The notes beneath the pieces were generated by a model. That model was given only the letters and a program-made list of their open reading frames with translations, searched no databases and was not told the origin of the DNA. Positions 16,501-21,064 of a stretch of DNA of 27,798 nt are shown one piece after another (the stretch's first letter is position 1; each line of letters begins with the position of its first letter). Source of the stretch: a virus; IMG/VR virus record IMGVR_UViG_3300031673_000374, positions 1 to 27,798 of that record. One strand, written 5' to 3'. The translations under genes and the position numbers were made by a program.

Positions 16501-16711
16501 CGTCAGCTTCGACCGGCACAGACCATGTGCGGTTGCCGAGTTTCGCCTTCTTCTGTGATCGGATGTCGTCAATGTGCAGGTCATCGTTGACCTGCACGCC
16601 CTTGAGTTCCAAGGTGTGCTTCTTCCCTACGATCGGGAAAATGCCATCGACTGTCTTAGCCACCCGGTCTTTTAGTACTTTGAACCCTTCCTCTGGAGAC
16701 AGGCGTGCCAT
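10556..16711 (-). CDS. Single-chain beta-beta' DNA-dependent RNA polymerase
   Basis: A 2051-aa protein from ATG 16711, chosen because it overlaps the stop of a 28-codon leader ORF (TGATG) and begins with MARLSPEEGF as the leader does; a GTG at 16732 is also open. Beta motifs come first: a lobe segment (QIDNQWRLKQGVY, about 109-121), the rif-region-like DPIHTPEG (380-387), GYNFED (625-630), GDKIAGRHGNKG (764-775) and LKSD (940-943). Beta' motifs follow: PILPPSMRP (1161-1169), the catalytic NADFDGD (1382-1388; Asp1384, 1386, 1388), GARKG (1661-1665), a zinc site (Cys1697, 1758, 1765, 1768) and QALGERSTQLAMKAFHTGG (1790-1808). The beta' N-terminal Cys4 zinc domain is absent. E. coli beta plus beta' total about 2750 residues, so this is a compact fusion. 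No alpha, omega or sigma gene is visible nearby. Location among virion genes suggests a packaged polymerase. Confidence 0.95.
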   Translation of the reverse strand: MARLSPEEGFKVLKDRVAKTVDGIFPIVGKKHTLELKGVQVNDDLHIDDIRSQKKAKLGNRTWSVPVEADVVLRDNTSGKVVDQQSLRLLSLPKHTRRYSHIVDGQEYQIDNQWRLKQGVYARVKDNGELSADYNVKEGRGFKVGFDPKSREFSMNYGTSNIPLQPLMRELGVGQEEIEAKWGKQISGANAQDSEKALRKFYKASTGEQPADLETAREHLWTTMNGSKLREDTTKVTLGRGHKNVTGNALMDGATKLLHISQGKAKPDSRDALPFKELHSAEDFFAERIADSGKDIHRRVKNTLDRRTKVGEIIGPDTFNRPIREMYRTTLANVPDQTNPLEMISGQMKTTITGKGGIQSAHGISEDAKLVDPSHLGFLDPIHTPEGKSTGVSLRLPIGVKKDGHDVKIMMYNTKTGRNEQINPEKVMNSTFALPDQVRWEKGKPVAASSKIRLSAPGNEMTEGTLKDAQYVMRDPIQMFSMASNLVPFVAADHPNRSTMAGRHMEQAIPLAAREAPLVQSLAGNKTFENVVGGFASHRAHTAGEVVAVNKDGVIVKDSKGKKSEVQLYDNFPLNADKGFIHSTALVKVGDKVKKGQTLADTNFTKDGILALGTNLRTGYMPYKGYNFEDGVVISESASKKLSSEHLHRNTLLRDKTHILDKKKFQAYTPDGLSKEQADKLDDDGVMKHGQLVMPGDTLIAALREKTDRAEDMELSKMHKSLVKPYADASVKWEADHPGVVEEVVKRGKKTAVHVRTLKAAEIGDKIAGRHGNKGIITKIIPDSEMPHTKDGNPLHILLNPTGVPGRVNLGQVLETAAGKIAEKTGKPYNIKNFQPNTDLHAQVTADLKSHGLTDKEEVFDPETGRAMGMALVGPQHILKLKQQVETKARARAGGPGYAYDRNLIPKGGGPHGAQALGTLGLYSMLAHGATENLREMQTLKSDAGQNDEFWAALQAGETLPAPRPTFAYKKFTSYLNGVGVNVKKEGNNLQLVPFTDSQVKEMSNGAIKDGGKMVRAKDLKAEKGGLFDPTVTGGVEGTKWSHMRLPEAFPNPVFEKSIQALTGVTGTQFNDIIAGRKAIDPKTGKVTTDVENGIVGGKAFSTMLGKIDVKTELAAAHTALKNPKLKGNRLDQANKKVKYLRALDNAGLSAKDAYMMQNVPILPPSMRPVSQLPNGDLNVDDLNHMYKGISLSAKQLKNFNPLAPDEEKNEVRAEVYDGLRSLTGLGGHMNKEFRGVIDIISGKRPEPGKTGRKVGSPKEGFFQNKLVKRKQDLSMRSTIVPDPSLGLDEVGLPRAAATEVYKPFVVRELRNLTGATPLQAQQMIKDGGPMVARALDRVVSERPLLMKRDPALHKYNVQAFTPRIIQGKAVQIHPLVTSGFNADFDGDTMGAFVPISSAAVEEARKMHPSRNLFSPSTGDLMYKPTLESQLGLYGITQVGKKTSKTFKTMKEVESASRKGEIGLTDQIRVGGLSSTTGRFMVAGALPEPMRKGFLKRKGAMDKAGQNEVLTALAKDHRNDYGESINKLKDLGNHWGTDTAFSIGLEDIKPEKAMRDSVMAPADRAVAKLTGTQAQKDAKAVQIYAKATDEMHRRLDELPEKDSALLKMHRSGIKPGRDALRQIKMAPMLITNAKGETIPQPVKRSFAEGLDVADYWTNMSGARKGIIQKVQQVSEPGWVSKRVMNSVMDNSIVDQDCGTDKGIALSTDEKDILDRHLATDQKSGRKLFKAGTLVTPEIRSSLRNNKVGRVLVRSPLRCQHGPGVCQKCYGLTEDGQPPEVGLNVGILAGQALGERSTQLAMKAFHTGGTAASKEDIVDEFQRVKDLTLFPTTLPGSATLSTMAGKVDKVQQDPAGGYNVFVGGKRHYIPRARGVPMYGGKQLRSGMQVRKGSALSLGPVNPHEMLPLTGVEPVQGYLSGELHKIYGPHGIRRRNTEMVVKALTNLTKIEDPGGHKDFIRGDYAPTSRVANLNRHAVKGRQPIRHRPILKGVDMLPLDMQEDWMARLNHERLKDTVVSASQQGWTSKLHGKHPIPPVVFGPEIGKGTKRGEY

Positions 16712-16797
16712 CAGTTCACGTGCGTCCAGCACTCAGGCGCTTTTTCATTCCGATCATCGAGAGCATTAAAGCCCTCTTCCGGTGAAAGACGTGCCAT
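16711..16797 (-). CDS. 28-aa leader peptide duplicating the RNA polymerase N-terminus
   Basis: ATG 16797 has AGGAG 7 nt upstream (16809-16805), the best ribosome binding site in this leader. The peptide begins MARLSPEEGFNALDDR and ends at a TGA whose last base is the A of the polymerase ATG (TGATG). The polymerase begins MARLSPEEGFKVLKDR. The first ten residues are identical, yet codons 3-10 all differ at the third base (CGT/CGC, CTT/CTG, TCA/TCT, CCG/CCA, GAA/GAG, GAG/GAA, GGC/GGG, TTT/TTC). Identity continues at L13, D15, R16 and K19 and then stops. This looks like an old tandem duplication in which the peptide sequence, not the DNA, was kept. The likely role is translational coupling or reinitiation for the polymerase, or a copy of a functional N-terminal tag. 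Confidence 0.65.
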   Translation of the reverse strand: MARLSPEEGFNALDDRNEKAPECWTHVN

Positions 16798-16941
16798 TTA
16801 GCAGCTCCTATGTGCGTCCCCGTCAAGCTACCAGACTGGTGCTCTCACGAGCAACGTAAAAATTACACGCAGTTAGTTATAAGGAGGATGTAGGAGATAC
16901 TTCTGTCGCCTGCGATCAACCACCTATGTAAGGAGAGCAGC
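16798..16941. promoter_or_regulatory. Divergent regulatory region between polymerase and second plus-strand island
   Basis: The gap separates leftward and rightward genes. It holds the leader ribosome binding site (16805-16809, minus), a near-palindrome around ACCAG-A-CTGGT (16830-16840, extended imperfectly to 16826-16843), a small inverted repeat TGCTC-TCAC-GAGCA, and an AT-rich patch at about 16855-16883 ending in TATAAG (16878-16883). AGGAG for the plus-strand gene is at 16931-16935. No sigma70 pair with good spacing was found in either direction, unlike the other divergent gaps. A phage-specific promoter under operator control is therefore plausible. Confidence 0.4.
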
Positions 16942-17091
16942 ATGAGCAATTACTTCGGCCCAAAGGATCCTGACGAAGAGACGAACAGCAACGGGCAAGA
17001 TTCGACGAGAGATTTTGAAGAGGATGTCGACGACCAAATCAGCGGCGACAGCAACGACGACGACGGCAACGACGAAGGCAACGACGAGTAG
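16942..17091 (+). CDS. Small, very acidic protein, 49 aa
   Basis: ATG 16942 follows AGGAG with a 6-nt gap, a near-ideal ribosome binding site. After a short MSNYFGPKDP head, almost every residue is Asp, Glu, Asn, Gly or Ser, with runs such as FEEDVDDQ and NDDDGNDEGNDE and only two basic residues, Lys8 and Arg23. It should be disordered and strongly negative. Small acidic phage proteins sometimes mimic DNA to block host nucleases or nucleoid proteins, but that is only an analogy here. It is the first gene of the second plus-strand island and is coupled by a TAGTG overlap to the next small frame. Confidence 0.65.
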   Translation: MSNYFGPKDPDEETNSNGQDSTRDFEEDVDDQISGDSNDDDGNDEGNDE

Positions 17092-17210
17092 TGTTGATCC
17101 GGATCTTCATCCTTACCTTCCTTGGCACGCTCCTAACTGAGCTTGCGATGGAAGGCCACGCCCTCATGAGAGAGGCGCTGGCGGAAGAAGATCAAGACCG
17201 CCCGCGCTGA
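17091..17210 (+). CDS. Putative 39-aa single-pass membrane peptide
   Basis: GTG 17091 overlaps the previous stop by one base (TAGTG), so translation would be by coupling; no separate ribosome binding site is seen. Residues 1-20 (VLIRIFILTFLGTLLTELAM) form one hydrophobic helix long enough to span a membrane, followed by a charged tail (MREALAEEDQDRPR). The lack of internal stops, the coupling and the clean membrane-anchor design support it, but the frame is short and could be fortuitous. Possible roles include a small inner-membrane effector. Confidence 0.4.
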   Translation: MLIRIFILTFLGTLLTELAMEGHALMREALAEEDQDRPR

Positions 17211-17215
17211 GATAG

Positions 17216-17249
17216 CGGGACAAACCCGGAACTGCTTTCGGGTTACCGG
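17216..17249 (+). promoter_or_regulatory. Alternating CGGG/CCCG hairpin cluster before the zinc-protein gene
   Basis: CGGG (17216-17219), CCCG (17225-17228), CGGG (17239-17242) and CCGG (17246-17249) can pair in mutually exclusive ways; the longest is AACCCG with CGGGTT (6 bp, 10-nt loop). The following ATG (17254) has no Shine-Dalgarno sequence, so the structure may influence its translation. There is no T-run, so it is not a classical terminator. Confidence 0.3.
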
Positions 17250-17253
17250 CACA

Positions 17254-17679
17254 ATGAATGAACTACACCCAGAACTCCCGTGTTCATTCTGCGGGGAACC
17301 GTACGGCGAGGAGCGCGAGCTCGTCATCGTACAAGCAGGCGAGATGCAAATCGGTAGGAAATCCGGGCTGCCCGGATTCTACCCGAACGAAAAGGACCCA
17401 ACGACGAATTGGTTCCACCTCGACTGCTTCCTCAGCAGGATGGATTTCACACAGAGCGAGCCCACCTCGCTCGAGCAGTGCGCGCTATGTCACAGCAGCC
17501 TGCACAACACGAGGTGGGTTTTTCGTTTGCAAATAGGCTTGATCGATCTAAATCGGCTCACTTTTGAGCCGTACCAGAACGACAAGAACCTGGCCCTCCT
17601 CTGCACCGACTGTGCATTGGATGGCTTCGGAGAAGGAGACTTCGAGGAAGGAGAACTCCTCCTCGGAGTCGGAACCTAA
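17254..17679 (+). CDS. Two-zinc-site protein, 141 aa
   Basis: The start is taken at ATG 17254, although no Shine-Dalgarno is present. Two Cys/His clusters are visible: Cys10-x2-Cys13 with His55-x2-Cys58 (CSFCGEPYGEE ... WFHLDCF), and Cys76-x2-Cys79 with Cys117-x2-Cys120 (CALCHSSL ... LLCTDCALDG). The first cluster resembles treble-clef or PARP-type fingers in its C-x2-C, W-x-H-x2-C layout, and the second resembles the zinc frame of HNH-type proteins without the HNH catalytic residues. It probably binds DNA or a protein partner. The C-terminus is acidic (FGEGDFEEGELLL). No exact family was recognised; an accessory or transcription-related role is inferred from its place in the plus-strand island. 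Confidence 0.75.
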   Translation: MNELHPELPCSFCGEPYGEERELVIVQAGEMQIGRKSGLPGFYPNEKDPTTNWFHLDCFLSRMDFTQSEPTSLEQCALCHSSLHNTRWVFRLQIGLIDLNRLTFEPYQNDKNLALLCTDCALDGFGEGDFEEGELLLGVGT

Positions 17680-17693
17680 ACCAAGGAGGTTGA

Positions 17694-18158
17694 ATGGCCA
17701 AGCACGGGTACGGGGTAGAATTTATCGCCGTTCCCCATCTAGGCATCCACACACGAGAGGACCTCGACAAGTGCTGCCACTACGAGGTCCGAGAAAAGCT
17801 GAACACATTCTTATGGCTTCAGAGTGAGTACGACGTAGGCCCCGGCGCTCTCCTACAGCTGGTAGCGGTAAATCCAGACGGGGAGCGCCGGGGAATGGAG
17901 CACTACTTCCATTGCTATTGGCACTCAGTGGCGGCAGCACGAGAGATCATCGATCACTTTAATAATGCAAGGACCGGAGACTCCGAGCTTTGCATGGATG
18001 TCAGACAGTGGGAAAAGCGGAGGGAGACCTTTCGCGCGGGGGCGTTGGAGTTGTGGAAAAAGCACAGAGGACAAGCAAGGGAGACGCAATTGAAAGCAGA
18101 GGAAGGCTACAAACAACAAGAGGCGTACTACCGTCGCCTAAAGGAAAGGGGATGCTAA
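17694..18158 (+). CDS. Hypothetical protein with basic helical C-terminus, 154 aa
   Basis: ATG 17694 is preceded by AAGGAGG at ideal distance. Residues 1-100 form a mixed domain with several His, Cys and Trp residues (YFHCYWHSVAAAREIIDHF) but no complete metal-binding motif. Residues 105-154 form a long charged helix rich in Lys, Arg, Glu and Gln, likely a coiled coil or nucleic-acid-binding helix. It is the last gene of the island and overlaps the stop of the convergent portal gene by 4 nt, with no terminator between them, so transcripts from both sides should collide or form antisense RNA. Function unknown. Confidence 0.75.
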   Translation: MAKHGYGVEFIAVPHLGIHTREDLDKCCHYEVREKLNTFLWLQSEYDVGPGALLQLVAVNPDGERRGMEHYFHCYWHSVAAAREIIDHFNNARTGDSELCMDVRQWEKRRETFRAGALELWKKHRGQARETQLKAEEGYKQQEAYYRRLKERGC

Positions 18159-20191
18159 ACGAGCTGCGATTCGGGCCCTCGCCGCGCTGGTCTCTGCTCA
18201 GGCAGGGGCCGCGCGGCGGCGGTCGCAGCCTGCGTTGGTCCGCCGCTCCCACTCATCATTAGCCCCAACACCATGTCATGCAGCTCGGGTTGTTGGGTAC
18301 GGAGCTCGGCCAGAGCGCGCGGCTGAACAGATGGACTAAGCCCGCTGATCTTGTCCGCTAGCTTCCGCCCCATGAGCAATAGATCGACGTTGGCCCGACC
18401 TCCCAGCTGCTCACCGGTCGCGTTCAAAGGCACCGGCGATACCGAACGCATCGTCAGTGGAGATTGGATCTCCGGCGGTGGGCCGCTCGGCATCAACGAT
18501 GGGTTGCGTGGCGCTGGCCTCTGCTCGGGCGGCGTCGGGCCGGGCTGACCGCCCTGCTGCATCGCAGCCTGGTCGGACATCGCCTTGGTCTGCTGCTCAC
18601 CTTGGAAGGCAGCCTGGTCCTTGGCCATCTCGTTCTGCATGGCCATCGACTGCGCTTCCTGCTGCGCTTGGAGCTTCATCTGCCACTTCATCGAAGCTGC
18701 CTGCGTCTCGCCTTCGATCTCCGCCTGGAGCAAACGCTGCTTCTTCATCGCGCTGGCGCGGCGAGCTGACTCCCGCTCCATGATCTGGTCTTCCTTCGAC
18801 GAGTCGAAGTCAGCATCGGCCATCAGCGACTCGTCGGACAGCTTGCCAGCCTGGTTGAGCTGGAAGAGGTACGCCTTGCGTTGCAGGTCGTCCGCCATCT
18901 TGAATGGCTTGAACCTGGCCTTGATGGGAGACCACCCCAACCATGACGAGGTCCTGGTGATGACCCACTTGAGCATCGACAGGTGGTCCTGAAGGTAGCC
19001 CAAGAAGGTGTTCTCCAGCATGCGCAACGAGACGTTGCTGCCCGAGTAGGACAGCCCGCCGAAGATGAGCTCGACCGGGATCCCCATGCCCGCCACGATG
19101 TGCTCGGACCACACCCGGATCTCCTGGCTGAGCAGCAGTGCCCGGCCGTCGCCGCCGATGGTCTGGTGACCGATGGGCAGCGGGAGGATGGGGATGTAGT
19201 TGTTGTCCGCGCGCCAGCGCCGGATCTCCCCTGCAATCTGGTCTCTCCAGTCCTGCAAATTGACCGAGGTGTAGGGATCGGACGTCGCGCTACCGGCCTG
19301 CGGGAACAGCACACGCAGCGGCACGATATGCTCGAGCGCGATCGCCTCCTGCGCCTTGCGCAGAATCTGCAGGTAGAAGGTGTCCTTCAACACCGGGAGG
19401 ATCATCGGCGTGCCCCAGCCGCGGTCCTTACCGGCCAGCGTGGGGCGCTTGAAGTGGTAGATGTTGTCGCGGCTGAACACCACGGCCTTCTTCAGCCGAA
19501 GCGCATCGACGAACAGCTGAGGTACCGTCTCCACCGTCGACTTCTTGCCGATGATGATGTCGTTCCTGAGCTGCACAGGAATCTGGTAGTAGTAGGTGTA
19601 TTCACCGGTCAGGTCGTTGTACTGGACGTCGACGTCCTCGGGGTTCCATCGAAGCAGACGGATGCCCTTCGGCGCCTTGATGTAGTGATCGAATACCACG
19701 GACGGGCCGTGGTGCTCGCACTTCTCACAGATCTGGTAGAACTTGAAGTTCTGAAAGCGGTACGTCGACTCGCGCGCCGGCTTGGTGAAGCCGCAGTTGG
19801 CGCACTTCAACATCTTGATGAACGGGTAGAAGATGCTGACCAGGGCGTTGCCGTAGGTGTGATAGTCCAGCCCAACCTCGACCTGGAACGATCGGTAGCG
19901 CAGCTGCTCGAGTAGAAACTGCTGCCAGCGCCGCTTGTGCTCCGGCCGCTCGGTGTCGAAGATGACATCGGTGATCGGGTACTCCGACATCTTGAAGACG
20001 ACGGCGTTGATCAGTGGATTGACTAGGAAATAGTACCGGCACCACCGGAACATCTGCTTGACGGTGGCGGGCAGATAGGTGTGTGCGATATCGAAGAATG
20101 GACTGGGGTATTGCAGGCCATCCTGCCCGCCAGTTCTGCTGCGCGTCTTGGTGAACCTGGAGTCCCCCTGTGCTCCTCCTAAAGACGACAT
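18155..20191 (-). CDS. Portal protein with zinc-ribbon insertion
   Basis: A 678-aa protein starting at ATG 20191, with GGAG about 11 nt upstream. The core (50-430) has the order expected of portal proteins: helices, a beta-rich clip-like part, and late motifs such as IPVELIFGGLSYSGSNVSLRMLENTF (371-396 region), which resembles the conserved G-[IV]-P-x2-[LI]-[IL]-G-x-S...N segment of large-phage portals. A long Gln/Met/Ala-rich helix follows (about 470-550), then a Pro-rich C-terminal tail. Inserted near the N-terminus is a four-Cys zinc-ribbon-like module (Cys130, Cys133, Cys155, Cys158). The protein should form the dodecameric DNA channel at the capsid vertex that docks the terminase at 3443-5278. 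The terminase lies about 13 kb away, not adjacent. Confidence 0.85.
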   Translation of the reverse strand: MSSLGGAQGDSRFTKTRSRTGGQDGLQYPSPFFDIAHTYLPATVKQMFRWCRYYFLVNPLINAVVFKMSEYPITDVIFDTERPEHKRRWQQFLLEQLRYRSFQVEVGLDYHTYGNALVSIFYPFIKMLKCANCGFTKPARESTYRFQNFKFYQICEKCEHHGPSVVFDHYIKAPKGIRLLRWNPEDVDVQYNDLTGEYTYYYQIPVQLRNDIIIGKKSTVETVPQLFVDALRLKKAVVFSRDNIYHFKRPTLAGKDRGWGTPMILPVLKDTFYLQILRKAQEAIALEHIVPLRVLFPQAGSATSDPYTSVNLQDWRDQIAGEIRRWRADNNYIPILPLPIGHQTIGGDGRALLLSQEIRVWSEHIVAGMGIPVELIFGGLSYSGSNVSLRMLENTFLGYLQDHLSMLKWVITRTSSWLGWSPIKARFKPFKMADDLQRKAYLFQLNQAGKLSDESLMADADFDSSKEDQIMERESARRASAMKKQRLLQAEIEGETQAASMKWQMKLQAQQEAQSMAMQNEMAKDQAAFQGEQQTKAMSDQAAMQQGGQPGPTPPEQRPAPRNPSLMPSGPPPEIQSPLTMRSVSPVPLNATGEQLGGRANVDLLLMGRKLADKISGLSPSVQPRALAELRTQQPELHDMVLGLMMSGSGGPTQAATAAARPLPEQRPARRGPESQLV

Positions 20192-20194
20192 CGG

Positions 20195-21064
20195 CTAAAA
20201 CGCTCCTCGCTCAGTGAACTGTCGAGGCTGCGCTGCGTACTGTGCCAGCTGCCCTGCGCTTCGCGCCGCGTTTGCCGCAGCTCCTACGCCCTTGCCGACC
20301 TTGCCCGCCAGAGATCCAGCGCCCTGGCCAACCAACGATCCAGCGACCATGCCGCCGGGAGCTACCAGCCAGCCGGCTGTGCTGCCCAGGCCGCGCATCC
20401 CGGCCTCGAGTCGACCGGGGCCACCCTCTTCCGGCTTCTTGAGGAATCCTTTGCCCGATTCGTAGGCGCCGAGCCCCGCGAACGCCTTGCCCGTCGTCCC
20501 CGCACGCTGCCATCCACTGCGCAGCAGCTGGCCTGGGGAGGTAACGGCGCCGTGGAGCACGCCCGGGACAGTCTGCCAGCCCTTGGCGAGCGCCTTCTCG
20601 TGCGTGCCCTCCAAAGCCAGCGCCTTGGTCTGCTTGGCCAGCTCCTTTGGCCGAAGCGGCCCTTCCATGACGTTGACCTTCTTCGGGATGATGCCTATCT
20701 CGCGGGCATACTCGGGCGTCATCTTGTCGCCCTTGACTGTCTTGCCTGTCAGCCCGTAGGTCAGCTTCTCTCGCGTCTTACCAAGGCTCTTCTTGATGGC
20801 CTCTCGCCCACCCTTGCGGGCCAGCACACTGGCTCCGCCGATGCCCGCGCCTAGAGCTGCGCCACCGAGCGCGCCGCGCAGCCGGTTGTCCTTGTCGGCG
20901 GCGGCCCCGCCGAGAGCTCCAACGCCAGCACCGACACCCACCTGCCGAAGGTACTTCCCACCAAGGTGCTTCTTCACGAGGCCACCAACCCGACTGCCGA
21001 GGCCAGCCTCTTTTCCGAGTTCGTTAGTGAACCCGATCATGTGGTGGGGACCGATGTGCCTCAT
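20195..21064 (-). CDS. Glycine-zipper virion-type protein with KEAGLGS signature, 289 aa
   Basis: ATG 21064 is chosen because it overlaps the previous stop (ATGA) with GAGG upstream; a longer in-frame start at 21193 would overlap the neighbour by about 130 nt. Residues 12-25 read FTNELGKEAGLGS, matching the KEAG-[VL]-GS signature of the protein at 10236-10556. Residues 40-85 are a double glycine zipper (VGVGAGVGALGGAA, GALGGAALGAGIGGAS), and a second Gly/Ala-rich hydrophobic region lies at about 225-270. The basic middle part (90-190) is hydrophilic. Such proteins in large phage structural clusters are good candidates for ejected, membrane-inserting proteins. Located just before the portal gene. 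Function inferred. Confidence 0.7.
   Translation of the reverse strand: MRHIGPHHMIGFTNELGKEAGLGSRVGGLVKKHLGGKYLRQVGVGAGVGALGGAAADKDNRLRGALGGAALGAGIGGASVLARKGGREAIKKSLGKTREKLTYGLTGKTVKGDKMTPEYAREIGIIPKKVNVMEGPLRPKELAKQTKALALEGTHEKALAKGWQTVPGVLHGAVTSPGQLLRSGWQRAGTTGKAFAGLGAYESGKGFLKKPEEGGPGRLEAGMRGLGSTAGWLVAPGGMVAGSLVGQGAGSLAGKVGKGVGAAANAARSAGQLAQYAAQPRQFTERGAF

Noticed and set aside
16732-16732. GTG 16732 as the polymerase start
   Set aside because: It has a weak leader, is preceded immediately by an in-frame stop, and lies inside the leader ORF. ATG 16711 overlaps the leader stop and begins with the duplicated MARLSPEEGF.
16711-16797. Programmed frameshift joining the leader ORF to the polymerase
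   Set aside because: The A-run at 16741-16745 lies upstream of a stop in the polymerase frame (16735-16733), so slipping there would terminate. Reinitiation at TGATG is simpler.
16883-16895. AGGAGG followed at once by ATG TAG as a minimal start-stop ORF
   Set aside because: There is no spacing between the ribosome binding site and the ATG, so initiation there is unlikely.
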